DNA of 64,000 nt from Dyella sp. A6 (GTDB taxonomy: Bacteria; Pseudomonadota; Gammaproteobacteria; Xanthomonadales; Rhodanobacteraceae): the NCBI RefSeq assembly GCF_036320485.1, contig NZ_CP132911.1, forward strand, positions 2,542,001 to 2,606,000. The letters are read 5' to 3'. Position numbers and translations under genes: made by a program. Position 1 is the first letter of the stretch. Every line of letters begins with the position of its first letter. Shown piece by piece: positions 54,068 through 63,462 of this stretch. The notes under the pieces were generated by a model. It was not told where the DNA came from. It was given only the letters and a program-made list of their open reading frames with translations, and did no database searches.

Positions 54068-54991
54068 TCAACGGGCCGGTGCGATGGCGCCCCCGCGACG
54101 CCCGGGACGCCAGCTGCGCACGACTTCGGCCAGCGCCAACAGCCGCGCGAACCGCATCCAGCCGACCACCAGCACCATGAGTTGTCCCAGCAGCAGGGCA
54201 AGCAGCAGGCCGTGGGTACCGACCGCCTCGGTGTGGATGCGCAGCAGGCCCAGGCCGCCGAACATCAGCATGCCGGCGCAGGTAACCACCAGGTAGAACA
54301 GCACGGTCCGCAACGGCCGCCGCAGCAACTGCAGGACACCCCGCCCCAGTGCCCGGGTCGCGGAACGCAGATCAGGATCGGCAATGAATGCCGCCCGCAT
54401 CGATTCGACAACCGTCTGCGCCAGCACGAACACCGCCAGCAACACCCAGTGCGCGCCATGCGCCCAGGCATCGGCCTGCGCCTGCAGTACCGCCTGCCTG
54501 GCGTGGCTTCCCGCCACCTGCTGACCCATCACGCCCACGGCAAGTACCAGCGCATACGGCAACAGCGACCAGAGCATCACGCGGAACATCCGCCCATATT
54601 CTGCCCAGCCACTCTGCAGCAGAGTGCCGAAACCCAGGGCACGCCCGCTGCGACCGCTGCCGATCATCATGCCGTCGAGGAAAGGCGACAGCAGCAGGGT
54701 GAGCAGCAGGCCGAGGATCGCGGTAGCGCCAAACCACTGTGCATGACCGCTCAATGCCATGATGGTGTCGCCGAACATCAGCGCATTGAAATGCCGCGCC
54801 CATGCGTCAGCATGCACGGAATGGTCGAGCAGCCCGCCCAGCATGCGCAGCAGCGGCAACGAGACCACCGCCACCGGCAACAGCACGAACAGCAGCCACA
54901 GCAGCAGCAGTCGCCACTGCATCGCCGTGAGCATGGCGGAAACCAGGGCCATCGGGCCCGCGCGACGGGAAGTGTTGTAGGCCATCATCAC
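54068..54991 (-). CDS. Uncharacterised polytopic membrane protein coupled to the M1 peptidase
   Basis: 307 residues with about six hydrophobic segments (LLLLWLLFVLLPVAVVSLPLL, ATAILGLLLTLLLSPFLDGM, VMLWSLLPYALVLAVGVMG, HWVLLAVFVLAQTVVESM, VLFYLVVTCAGMLMFGGLGLL, GLLLALLLGQLMVLVVGWM). No family recognised. The ATG overlaps the M1 peptidase stop by 4 bp, so it is translated with it. Possible role in placing or anchoring the peptidase; inference only. Confidence 0.7.
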   Translation of the reverse strand: MMMAYNTSRRAGPMALVSAMLTAMQWRLLLLWLLFVLLPVAVVSLPLLRMLGGLLDHSVHADAWARHFNALMFGDTIMALSGHAQWFGATAILGLLLTLLLSPFLDGMMIGSGRSGRALGFGTLLQSGWAEYGRMFRVMLWSLLPYALVLAVGVMGQQVAGSHARQAVLQAQADAWAHGAHWVLLAVFVLAQTVVESMRAAFIADPDLRSATRALGRGVLQLLRRPLRTVLFYLVVTCAGMLMFGGLGLLRIHTEAVGTHGLLLALLLGQLMVLVVGWMRFARLLALAEVVRSWRPGRRGGAIAPAR

Positions 54992-57216
54992 AGCGTCACC
55001 AGCATGGAATAGAAAGCCTGCATCACGACGGAAACATCGGCCGTCCAGCGACGCGCTGCGACACCGTTCGACGTACTGGTCAGACTGTCGTTGAGCTTGT
55101 TCGCATCCAGGTAGACCTGCTGCTTCGGATCGAGCTCGGCAGCCACCACCTTGCTCGGCTCGACGAAATCGAAACGTGCCCAGCGGCGGTCGTCATCCCA
55201 GCGCACGCTCTTGCGGGTACCGTCGGCGAACGTCACCTGCAGGGTTTCGGGCACCGGGGCGCCATCCCGCCGCACCGTCACCATGCTGTGCCATGGAAAC
55301 GGTCCGCCCTGGTCCTTCGCGGCGGCCGGGTGCGCTTTCTTCCAGGCCGCCTGCTGGCTGTCGATCTGCCTGTCGAGTGCTGCGCTGCCTAGCGTCACCG
55401 GCTGCCCGTTTTTCCAGGTCACGCCTGCCTTGGGCAGCACCTGCCAGGCATCGATGTCCGCCACCCGGTCATCAATGTGCGCGGTACCGTAGACGAACTG
55501 ACTGAAGATCTCGTTGACGTCTTTTGCATCACCCGAGCCATCGATCAGCGCCTGCCGCAGATCGGCCACGGAAGGATGCCGGTAACGCCAGCGCTGGTAG
55601 TACAGCCGCATGGCCTTTTCCATGGTCGCCTTGCCCAGGCGTTCTTCGAGATCGTGCATCGCCGTGGCCGTGCGCGTGTACACGGTGCCGTAGCTGGTGC
55701 TGGAAAGACGATCCCAACTGTTCTGCGCCAATGGGTCGGACGGATGCCGCAGGGTTGCCGCCAGTCGTTCCATCTGGAACCCGCTCAGCGTCGGCACGAT
55801 ACCCAGCCACTTCATCAGCGGCGTGGCCAGCGCGATGTCCTCGTGGCGGGAACGCATCATGCGATCGTCCCAGTATTCGTTGATGCCTTCGTCAAGCATC
55901 GGCTCCTCGAACTCGTTCGAGGCGATGATCCCGTAGAAATAACCGTGACCGAATTCGTGGATGTTCACGAAGTCGCTTTCGTACTGGTTAAGCGTGCCGG
56001 GCTCGATTTTCGCGTAGCCCTCGGAGGTGAAGAAGGTGGGGTATTCCATGCCGCCAGCCTCCTGCGCGTTGTACGGCGGGATCACCGCGGTCACCGTGCG
56101 ATACGGATAAGGACCCAGCGTGCGTGAGAAATAGCCTAGGGCATCGATGGTGGATTTCAGCGTCGGTGCCGCGCTGGCCTTATACTCCGGCGGATAGATC
56201 ACCCGCACCGCCACGACCGGGCTGCCCGGTCCGGTATAGCTGCCATCGAGAATCCGGTAGTTCTTGGCGGCCACCCAGGCGAAGTCGTGCACATCGCCCT
56301 GCACGAAATGGTAGGTGATGGTGCCGTCCTTCTGTACCGGCGCGCCCTGCTGATGCCCCACCGCCCCCACGGTGTAGTCGCTGGGCACGGTCAGGTGCAC
56401 GTCGTAGCTGCCGAAGTCGGCATAGAACTCGCTGTTGAAGTGGAACGCGTGCACGTTCCAGCGCACTTGGGTGGCGCCACGTTCGCCCGGCAGTTCCAGC
56501 ACGCCGATCTTCGGAAACCACTGACCGACCAGATTGAAATCGCCCCACCAGCCGGTACGTTCAACCACCCGCGGCAACTGGTCGAGGAAGTCGATATCCA
56601 GCGCCAGCGTGCCACCGGCAGGCACCGGCCTGGCCAGGTCGAAGCGCACCACGGTCTGATCGGTCGCCGGACCGCCGTCCGGGTGCACGAAACTCCACGT
56701 CAGCCCTGTACCGTCCTGCTGCACCTTCTGCAGGTGGATCCAGCCCCACTGTCCCTTCTTGAGCACGGCATTGCCGCGCGATCGGCCATGCGCGGTCAGC
56801 ACCCGGCGCTCGGTGAACCAGAGGCTGCCGTCGTTCGCGAATGCGTTGAGATACAGATGGAAATAAACGTGCCGGACCGGGCGATTGCTGCGGTTGCGCC
56901 AGGTCATGTGTTCGGTGGCGGCCACCTGATGCGTGGCCGCATCCAGCCGTGCATCGATCGTATAGCTGACCACGCGGTCGGACCGGGTCGGTTCCTTGCC
57001 GGTGCGCTGGCCACCCCAGGCGTCGGGCGAGCTCGGTGTAGTGATGATGGTGTGGTGCGCCGGGGCGAAGGGTATCGGCGCCATCGGCGCGGCGGGCGCA
57101 GCCACACTCGACGAGGGCGCCGGCACGGACACGACCTGCGCACGGACAACTGACCACGACACCATCACGCACATGGCAAGAGCCAGGTGGCAGGCGCGCC
57201 TCCTCACAGTTTTCAT
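54988..57216 (-). CDS. M1-family metallopeptidase, exported
   Basis: 742 residues from the ATG at 57216 (GGGGA 6-7 nt upstream). Signal peptide AMCVMVSWSVVRAQ. N-terminal beta domain (TIDARLDAATHQVAATEHMTWRN), then the gluzincin core: NAQEAGGMEYPTFF (G-x-M-E-N/Y-type exopeptidase loop as GGMEYP), FVNIHEFGHGYFYGI (HExxH) and MLDEGINEYW (Glu ligand 18 residues on). Long C-terminal region with DRVADIDAWQV. Distant aminopeptidase N relative. Heads the two-gene unit with the membrane protein and diverges from the two-component system. Confidence 0.9.
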   Translation of the reverse strand: MKTVRRRACHLALAMCVMVSWSVVRAQVVSVPAPSSSVAAPAAPMAPIPFAPAHHTIITTPSSPDAWGGQRTGKEPTRSDRVVSYTIDARLDAATHQVAATEHMTWRNRSNRPVRHVYFHLYLNAFANDGSLWFTERRVLTAHGRSRGNAVLKKGQWGWIHLQKVQQDGTGLTWSFVHPDGGPATDQTVVRFDLARPVPAGGTLALDIDFLDQLPRVVERTGWWGDFNLVGQWFPKIGVLELPGERGATQVRWNVHAFHFNSEFYADFGSYDVHLTVPSDYTVGAVGHQQGAPVQKDGTITYHFVQGDVHDFAWVAAKNYRILDGSYTGPGSPVVAVRVIYPPEYKASAAPTLKSTIDALGYFSRTLGPYPYRTVTAVIPPYNAQEAGGMEYPTFFTSEGYAKIEPGTLNQYESDFVNIHEFGHGYFYGIIASNEFEEPMLDEGINEYWDDRMMRSRHEDIALATPLMKWLGIVPTLSGFQMERLAATLRHPSDPLAQNSWDRLSSTSYGTVYTRTATAMHDLEERLGKATMEKAMRLYYQRWRYRHPSVADLRQALIDGSGDAKDVNEIFSQFVYGTAHIDDRVADIDAWQVLPKAGVTWKNGQPVTLGSAALDRQIDSQQAAWKKAHPAAAKDQGGPFPWHSMVTVRRDGAPVPETLQVTFADGTRKSVRWDDDRRWARFDFVEPSKVVAAELDPKQQVYLDANKLNDSLTSTSNGVAARRWTADVSVVMQAFYSMLVTL

Positions 57217-57436
57217 CGCGATCCCCCAGATCTGTCCGGCCAGCTTGCGGCAGCACACGCCAGCCGTCATAGCCCATTGGTCACGCTGCCTTCACATGGA
57301 CACGACGTCAAGACGCTGGAGCGCACTTTGCCGGAATACAGGCCCGGCGCATTATGCTGCTGCGGATGCCGTGCAGTTCGGACGGCACGTCCCGTGTTCA
57401 ACCGGCCCGTATCCAATCCATGAGTACCTCCCTACG

Positions 57437-58111
57437 ATGCGCATTCTCATCGCGGAAGATGACCCCTCCATTGCCTCCGGCGTGAGTGCCACGCTGCGGC
57501 AGAGCGGCCATGCCGTCGACCACGCCGCCACTGGCCTGCTCGCCGATACCGCCCTGCGCAACACACCGTACGACCTGGTCATCCTAGACCTCGGGTTGCC
57601 CGGCGCGGACGGCTCGGAAGTCCTGCAGCGCGTGCGCAAGCGTGGCGACCGCCTGCCGGTGCTGGTCATCACCGCCCGCGAAGGCCTGCGCGAGCGCGTG
57701 CGCGTGCTGGACCTCGGCGCCGACGACTACCTGGTGAAACCCTTCGCGCTGGCCGAACTCGAAGCCCGCGTGCGTGCGCTGCTGCGCCGCTATACCGCCC
57801 AGGGCGCACTCGAACTGACCCTGGGCCGGCTGCGCCTGGACCTGCCCGGACATCGTGCCTGGGTGGACGACATGCCGCTTGAACTCACCGCACGCGAATT
57901 CGGCTTGCTCGAAGCTCTCGCCACGCGGCCCGAACGGGTCACCAGCCGGGCCCAGCTGATCGAGGCACTGTGTAGCTGGGACGACGAACTGACCGACAAC
58001 GGCCTCGACATCGCCATCCACCGGCTGCGACGCAAGCTGGCCGACTCCGGCACCCAGGTGCGCACGATCCGCGGGCTCGGCTACCTGCTCGAAGAGGTGA
58101 CACCCGAATGA
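57437..58111 (+). CDS. OmpR/QseB-type response regulator
   Basis: 224 residues, ATG at 57437. Receiver: ILIAEDDPSIASGV (acidic pair), LVILDLGLPGADG (phospho-Asp 51), VITARE (Thr) and YLVKPFALAELEARVRALLRR (Lys). DNA-binding winged helix: LELTAREFGLLEALATRPERVTSR and DNGLDIAIHRLRRKLADSG, RTIRGLGYLLE. Kinase gene overlaps by 4 bp. Confidence 0.93.
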   Translation: MRILIAEDDPSIASGVSATLRQSGHAVDHAATGLLADTALRNTPYDLVILDLGLPGADGSEVLQRVRKRGDRLPVLVITAREGLRERVRVLDLGADDYLVKPFALAELEARVRALLRRYTAQGALELTLGRLRLDLPGHRAWVDDMPLELTAREFGLLEALATRPERVTSRAQLIEALCSWDDELTDNGLDIAIHRLRRKLADSGTQVRTIRGLGYLLEEVTPE

Positions 58112-59565
58112 AGCGGCAGCGCATGCTGCGGCTGCAACCCTGGCTGTACCGGCTGCTGCTGTCGGACGGACGGCAGAGCCTGCGCCGACGCCTGCTGATC
58201 ATCCTGCTGGTGCCGCTGATGGCGCTGCTGCTGTTCAACAGCCTGCTCACCTACGGTGGCGCGCTGATCTATTCGAACCACGTGCACGACCAGAGCCTGG
58301 TCAGCGACACGCTTACCCTGATGGAGATGATCGCCACCGTTGACCCCGGCGGCCAGATCACCCCACAGGCGCGCTTCCTGCTCGAATACGATCCCGACGG
58401 GCACAACTACTACAGCCATTTCAGCGTGCGCAGCATGCGGCACGGCCTGATCGCCGGCGACCCCACCCTGCAGCCGCCAGCCAATCTGGCACTGCAGGGC
58501 AAGCAGCCCGTGCTCTATACCATCCGGCGCGATCATCACGACCTGCGCGCGGCCACGGTCGTGATAGCCAACGACAGGGACCCCGGCGACAAGCTGTTCA
58601 TCACGGTCGCCGAATCGCTGCGCGACCGGCACCTGGTCGCGCGGCAGATCCTGCTGCTCAGCATCCCCGCGCAGACGGTGCTGATCCTGGCCGTATTCCT
58701 GCTGGTCTGGTTGGGCGTGCATACCGGCCTGCGCCAGCTGGACCCGCTGACCGAACGTCTGTCCAACCGCGAGCACGACCTGGCCCCCATCGGCGATGCC
58801 GACGTGCCGATGGAGATCCGCCCTCTTACGCACACCATCGACGGACTGTTCGCCCGCCTGCGCGGCATGCTGGCCCTGCAGGAGCGCTTCATCGCCGATG
58901 CCGCACACCAGTTGCGCACACCGCTTGCCGGCCTGCGCGTGCATGCGGAACGGGCACACGCGCAACCCGACCCGGCCATCGTCGACGATGCACTGAAGCA
59001 GATCCTGCATCTGATCGACCGCGCCAACCGCACCTCGTCGCAGCTGCTGGCATTGACTCGCGCACAGTCGGTCGAACTCGAACCTTCGCCCACGACCCGG
59101 CTTGACCTGGCCACACGGGTTCCGGAACTGCTCGGCCAGCGTGTCCACGAGGCGCTCGCGGCGGGTATCGACCTGGGCTACGAGGCAGCGCCCGGCCCGC
59201 TGTGGATCGCCTGCGACGAACACAACCTGCAGGAACTGCTCGACAACCTGATCGACAACAGCATCCGCTATGCCGGCCGCGGCAGCACGGTGACGGTGAC
59301 GCTGGAGCACTCGGCCGCCTGGATATGCCTGGGCGTGGAAGACAACGGCCCCGGCGTGCCCGACGAATGGCGCGACCGTCTGGGCGAGCGCTTCTTCCGC
59401 GTGCCCGGCGTGGCGCAGGAAGGCAGTGGTCTTGGGCTGGCGATCGTGCAGCGCATCGCCGAACGGCACGCTGCCGAGGTCCACTACATCAACCGCCCCG
59501 AAGGCGGCTTCCGCGTCGAAGTACGATTCCCGGCCAGCGATGCCGGAAAAAACACGGCCATATAA
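58108..59565 (+). CDS. Sensor histidine kinase (TctE/QseC type, 2CSK_N sensor)
   Basis: 485 residues. TM1 at about 32-52 (LLIILLVPLMALLLFNSLLTY), a periplasmic sensor of about 140 residues (DQSLVSDTLTLMEMI ... 2CSK_N-like), TM2 (ILLLSIPAQTVLILAVFLLVWLG), a HAMP-like linker, H-box FIADAAHQLRTPLAGL, N-box ELLDNLIDNSIRYAG, G1 EDNGPGVPDE, G2 GSGLGLAIVQRIAERH. Signals for this class include tricarboxylates; nothing in the neighbourhood fixes it here. Diverges from the M1 peptidase pair, a plausible target. Confidence 0.92.
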   Translation: MKRQRMLRLQPWLYRLLLSDGRQSLRRRLLIILLVPLMALLLFNSLLTYGGALIYSNHVHDQSLVSDTLTLMEMIATVDPGGQITPQARFLLEYDPDGHNYYSHFSVRSMRHGLIAGDPTLQPPANLALQGKQPVLYTIRRDHHDLRAATVVIANDRDPGDKLFITVAESLRDRHLVARQILLLSIPAQTVLILAVFLLVWLGVHTGLRQLDPLTERLSNREHDLAPIGDADVPMEIRPLTHTIDGLFARLRGMLALQERFIADAAHQLRTPLAGLRVHAERAHAQPDPAIVDDALKQILHLIDRANRTSSQLLALTRAQSVELEPSPTTRLDLATRVPELLGQRVHEALAAGIDLGYEAAPGPLWIACDEHNLQELLDNLIDNSIRYAGRGSTVTVTLEHSAAWICLGVEDNGPGVPDEWRDRLGERFFRVPGVAQEGSGLGLAIVQRIAERHAAEVHYINRPEGGFRVEVRFPASDAGKNTAI

Positions 59566-59594
59566 AAAAATACGGCGACGCCTGGGCGCCGCCG
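59563..59594 (-). terminator. Rho-independent terminator of the transaminase gene
   Basis: On the minus strand, ACGGCGGCGCCCAGGCGTCG folds as a GC stem (one mismatch) and is followed by a run of T from A7 at 59564-59570. It is about 90 bp beyond the stop at 59684 and abuts the convergent kinase gene. Confidence 0.75.
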
Positions 59595-59683
59595 TGTGTG
59601 CCACCTTCCCCTGCACGGGAAATTCGACAACTAAAAGCGTGATGCCGCGAATGACGCTATGCCGGCCATTCGCGGCAGAGCCA

Positions 59684-61090
59684 TTACATCGCCTTCTTGG
59701 CCTTGGTAAGCAGCTGGTCGAGCAGCGCGATGGCCAGGTCGATTTCCTCGTGGGTGATTTCCAGCGAGGGCGCGAAGGTGATCACGTTCTTGTACCAACC
59801 GCCCACGTCGAGCACCAGGCCGATCTTCTTGCCGTTGTGCTCCAGGTCGCCGGCCAAGCCGATGTCGACCATCTTGTCGAGCAGCGCCTTGTTCGGAGTG
59901 AATCCGTCCTCGGTGCAAATCTCGGCGCGCAGCGCCAGACCCAGACCGTCGACGTCGCCGATCTCCTTGTGGCGCTTCTGTAGGTCGCGCAGGCCTTCGA
60001 GGAAGTGCGCACCTTTCTTCGGCACGCTGGTCTCGTAGTCCAGCTCGTAACCCATCTTCACCACTTCCAGGCCAAGCGAGGTGCCCAGCGGGTTGGAGTT
60101 GAAGGTGGAATGGGTGGAGCCCGGCGGGAAGATGGTCGGGTTGATCATCTCTTCGCGCGCCCACAGGCCGGACAGCGGGTTCAGGCCGTTGGTCAGTGCC
60201 TTGCCGAACACGATCACGTCCGGCGTCACGCCGAAGTGCTCGATCGACCACAGCTTGCCGGTGCGCCAGAAACCCATCTGGATCTCGTCGACCACCATCA
60301 GGATGCCGTACTGGTCCAGCACCTTCTTCAGGCCCTTGAAGAAACCCATCGGCGGCACGACGTAACCGCCGGTGCCCTGGATCGGCTCGACGTAGAACGC
60401 CGCGTACTCGGCCTGGCCGGTCTTCGGGTCCCACACGCCGTTGTATTCGGTCTCGAACAGGCGCGCGAACTGGTTCACGCAGCTATCCGAATACTCTTCG
60501 GCGGTCATGCCCTTCGGGCGACGGAACGGATACGGGAACGGCAGGAACATCGCGCGCTCGCCGAAGTGACCGAAGCGACGACGGTAGCGGTAGCTGGAAG
60601 TGATCGACGAAGCGCCCAGGGTGCGACCGTGATAGCCGCCCTCGAAGGCGAACATCAGGCTCTTGCCGTTCTTGAAGTTGCGCACCAGCTTCAGCGAGTC
60701 CTCGACCGCCTGCGCGCCACCCACGTTGAAATGCACGCGACCGTCCAGGCCGAACTTCTTCTTGGCGTCGACCGCGATGGTCTTGGCCAGCTCGATGCGG
60801 GTCTGGTGCAGATACTGGCTGGCCACCTGCGGCAGCAGATCGATCTGCGCCTTAAGCACGTCGTTGAGGCGCTTGTTGGCATAGCCGAAGTTGACCGCCG
60901 AGTACCACATCTGCAGGTCCAGGAACGGCGTGCCGGCCGTGTCGTACATGTAGCTGCCGTTGCAGGTACGGAAGATCTTCGGCGGATCCACGTAGTGCAC
61001 GGTGTCGCCGAAGGAGCTGTACTTCGCCTCGTCGGCGAGCAGCTGCGCGTCATCGATCACCAGACCGGTGTTCTTGTCGAAAGCGTTCAT
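59684..61090 (-). CDS. Class III PLP-dependent aminotransferase, substrate unknown
   Basis: 468 residues from the ATG at 61090; the frame is open upstream but shadows the phosphatase gene. Class III fold: TAGTPFLDLQMWYSAVNFGYA, FEGGYHGRTLGASSITSS, AAFYVEPIQGTGGYVVPP, GILMVVDEIQMGFWRTG (PLP-binding Asp) and PDVIVFGKALTNGLNPLSG (Schiff-base Lys). Close in layout to ornithine/GABA/lysine aminotransferases, but the K-A-L-T-N-G and HSTFNSNPLGTS motifs form a separate group. The MtnX-like phosphatase gene lies 38 bp upstream on the same strand, so the two likely serve one pathway. Confidence 0.85.
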   Translation of the reverse strand: MNAFDKNTGLVIDDAQLLADEAKYSSFGDTVHYVDPPKIFRTCNGSYMYDTAGTPFLDLQMWYSAVNFGYANKRLNDVLKAQIDLLPQVASQYLHQTRIELAKTIAVDAKKKFGLDGRVHFNVGGAQAVEDSLKLVRNFKNGKSLMFAFEGGYHGRTLGASSITSSYRYRRRFGHFGERAMFLPFPYPFRRPKGMTAEEYSDSCVNQFARLFETEYNGVWDPKTGQAEYAAFYVEPIQGTGGYVVPPMGFFKGLKKVLDQYGILMVVDEIQMGFWRTGKLWSIEHFGVTPDVIVFGKALTNGLNPLSGLWAREEMINPTIFPPGSTHSTFNSNPLGTSLGLEVVKMGYELDYETSVPKKGAHFLEGLRDLQKRHKEIGDVDGLGLALRAEICTEDGFTPNKALLDKMVDIGLAGDLEHNGKKIGLVLDVGGWYKNVITFAPSLEITHEEIDLAIALLDQLLTKAKKAM

Positions 61091-61128
61091 GGGCGGGGTA
61101 TCCAGAAAAACGTGATTCAGTAGACAGA

Positions 61129-61830
61129 TCAGGCGCCGGCCAGGGTGGCCAGCTGCGGCGCGGTGCCGGCCAGCAGGCTGCCATCGAGCAGCGCCGGCAG
61201 CAGTTCCAGCGCGTCCTCGAAGCCGGTGATCGGCACATAGGGAATGCCGGCGTGGCGGCAGTGTTCGATCAGGCGATGCTTGGCGAACACGAAATCGACC
61301 CGGTCGGCGGCGCAGAAATCCGAGGCGCCGTCGCCGATCAGCAGGGTGCGCGTGGCACCGGAGGCACGGGCCTGCTCCACGCAGGCACACTTGCAGGTTC
61401 CGCTGCGGCAGCCCTCGGCCTGGAACGGCGAGCTCAGCTGCCAGCGCTGCGGCGGGGTGCCGGGCGCCAGATGGTTCGCCGCCAGCGGCAGATCGTCGAG
61501 CCCGTAGCGGCCCAGGATGCGATGGATGGCATAATCGAGGCCGTCGCTGACCACCCGTACCGGCACGTGCAGGTCGCGCGCACGGGACACGAAGTCGGGG
61601 AAGGCGTGGTCGATCCACATGCCGTCCAGATGATGGTCGAGTGCCTGCCGATCCATGTCCAGCAGAGCCACCTGGCCGGTCATGCATTCACGGGAGCCGA
61701 TGCGGCCCGCGCGCCAGTCGGATTCGAGCGCTTCCCAGCCCGGCCGGCCAAAGCGGTCGAGCAGGGAGTCGATGACGTCCTCAACGGAAATGGTCCCATC
61801 GAAGTCACAGAGGATGTTCCATCCGGACAC
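61129..61830 (-). CDS. MtnX-like HAD-IB family phosphatase
   Basis: 233 residues from a GTG at 61830, which has GGGAG 8 nt upstream and gives VSGWNILCDFDGTISVED; an ATG at 61848 would add six residues. HAD motifs: I LCDFDGTIS (D-x-D nucleophile), II VRVVSDGLDY (Ser/Asp), III-IV LLIGDGASDFCAAD. A Cys cluster, GCRSGTCKCACVE, sits in the middle and may bind zinc. Similar to MtnX (methionine salvage) and phosphoserine phosphatases, but mtn genes are not present. Forms a two-gene unit with the aminotransferase. Confidence 0.85.
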   Translation of the reverse strand: MSGWNILCDFDGTISVEDVIDSLLDRFGRPGWEALESDWRAGRIGSRECMTGQVALLDMDRQALDHHLDGMWIDHAFPDFVSRARDLHVPVRVVSDGLDYAIHRILGRYGLDDLPLAANHLAPGTPPQRWQLSSPFQAEGCRSGTCKCACVEQARASGATRTLLIGDGASDFCAADRVDFVFAKHRLIEHCRHAGIPYVPITGFEDALELLPALLDGSLLAGTAPQLATLAGA

Positions 61831-61944
61831 GCAGCACGCTCCCGTCATCAGAAAGCGTTACGATAGCGGTCATCACCTTTCGCTTCCCTTTCCGACTCAC
61901 CCATGGGCCAGCCAGGAAAAGCAAACACCAAGCTTTGCCGGGCT

Positions 61945-63462
61945 ATGCTTCCGTGGTTGAGCGCAGAGAATTCCGCCCCCTTGTCACTCCCCACTCCACG
62001 CCTCCCGTTCTCCAGGCGACCGCGCCGACTGCGCGCCATGGCCTGCCTGCTGCCCGCACTCGCGGTCATGGCGCTCGCCGGCTGCACGGCGCCCGCCATA
62101 CCCGACCTCAAGCCGTCGGTACCGACGACCTGGCGCAACGCGCCGGCATCGGCAGTCCCGGCCCGGCCCGACCTGCGCGACTGGTGGCAGGCCTTCGACG
62201 ACCCCGCGCTCAACGCAGTGGTCGGACGGGCCCTGAAGGGCAATCTCACCCTGGCCGGGGCGGCGGAACGGGTGAAGGCGGCACGCCTGCTCGACCGGCA
62301 CGCCCACGACGACTACCTGCCCTCGCTGCGCGCCGCCACCAACGACGTGATCAACCCGGACACCACGGCGTCCTACTTCATCGTCGGCTTCGACGCGATG
62401 TGGGAACTGCCACTGTTCGGTGCATGGCAGAGTTCGGCGCGCATCGCCCAGGGCGACCTGGATGCCAACGAGGCCGACCTTCAGGGCGCGCGTGTCACCC
62501 TGATCGCCGAGGTGGTACGCCGCTGGATCGACCTGCGTTCGGCCCAGCAGCAGGAACGCATCCTGGACGAGATACTCGCCGCTAACCGCGAGAAACTGCA
62601 CCTGCTCGAAGTACGCGAACGGCTGCACCTGACCTCGCCCGACGAGGTCGCCGACGCACAGGCCGACTGCGCACAGGCCGAGGCGGCGCTGGCCGACCCG
62701 CGCCAGGCGATCAATGCCAGCGCGCAGCAGCTGGCCGCCCTGCTGGGCCAGCCCGAACCCGACCCGCAATGGCTGCAGGCCGGCGCCCAGCCCAGGCTGG
62801 GCCACTGGCAACTCGACGCCGTACCCGCCGACCTGCTGCGCACCCAGCCGCAGATCGCCCGGGCCGAGGCGGACGTGCTCAGCGCCCTCGGCGAACTGGG
62901 CATCAGCCGGGCCGACATCTACCCGCACATCGGCATCGGCACATCGCTGCAATGGTCGGTCAACATCGCGCACAACCATCGCTCGCGCACCGGCGAGGGC
63001 ATCTTTTCGCTGGGCCCGGTGATCGACATGCCACTGTTCGACTGGGGGCAGCGAGTAGCCCGAGCGCATGCCAAGGATCACCAGCTGAAGGCGGCCGTCT
63101 ACGCCTATCGCCAGGCCGTGCTGCAGGGTGTCGCCGACACCGAGACCGCGCTGGGCGACCTGCACCAGTCGCGGCAGCGTGAAATGGCGCTGGGCCAAGC
63201 GGTCCAGGCACTGGACTCGGCCACGGCCTCGGCCCGCAAACGGCAACAGCTGGGCCTGGCCAGCAAGCTGCAGGTGCAGGACCAGCGGATCCGCGAGCAG
63301 CAGGCCAGGCAGTCGCTGGTGGCCGCCCGCGCTGCCCGCGACCTGGCCTACGTGGCCCTTTACAAGGCGCTGGGAGGCGCTCCACTGCCGGCAGCGGACG
63401 CCGATCATGCGCGCACTCCGGACGCGCATGCCAGGTCGATGCCGACAAAGGCTGCACGCTGA
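61945..63462 (+). CDS. TolC/NodT-type outer-membrane efflux lipoprotein
   Basis: 505 residues if started at the ATG at 61945; ATGs at 61903 and 62038 are alternatives and no start has a good ribosome site. Lipobox LPALAVMALAGCTAP. The two OEP repeats are visible: DWWQAFDDPALNAVVGRALKGNLTLAGAAERVKAA and ALGELGISRADIYPHIGIG ... VIDMPLFDWGQRVARAHAKDHQL, with long coiled-coil helices. Outer channel of a tripartite exporter. The permease gene starts at its stop codon (TGATG). Confidence 0.87.
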   Translation: MLPWLSAENSAPLSLPTPRLPFSRRPRRLRAMACLLPALAVMALAGCTAPAIPDLKPSVPTTWRNAPASAVPARPDLRDWWQAFDDPALNAVVGRALKGNLTLAGAAERVKAARLLDRHAHDDYLPSLRAATNDVINPDTTASYFIVGFDAMWELPLFGAWQSSARIAQGDLDANEADLQGARVTLIAEVVRRWIDLRSAQQQERILDEILAANREKLHLLEVRERLHLTSPDEVADAQADCAQAEAALADPRQAINASAQQLAALLGQPEPDPQWLQAGAQPRLGHWQLDAVPADLLRTQPQIARAEADVLSALGELGISRADIYPHIGIGTSLQWSVNIAHNHRSRTGEGIFSLGPVIDMPLFDWGQRVARAHAKDHQLKAAVYAYRQAVLQGVADTETALGDLHQSRQREMALGQAVQALDSATASARKRQQLGLASKLQVQDQRIREQQARQSLVAARAARDLAYVALYKALGGAPLPAADADHARTPDAHARSMPTKAAR

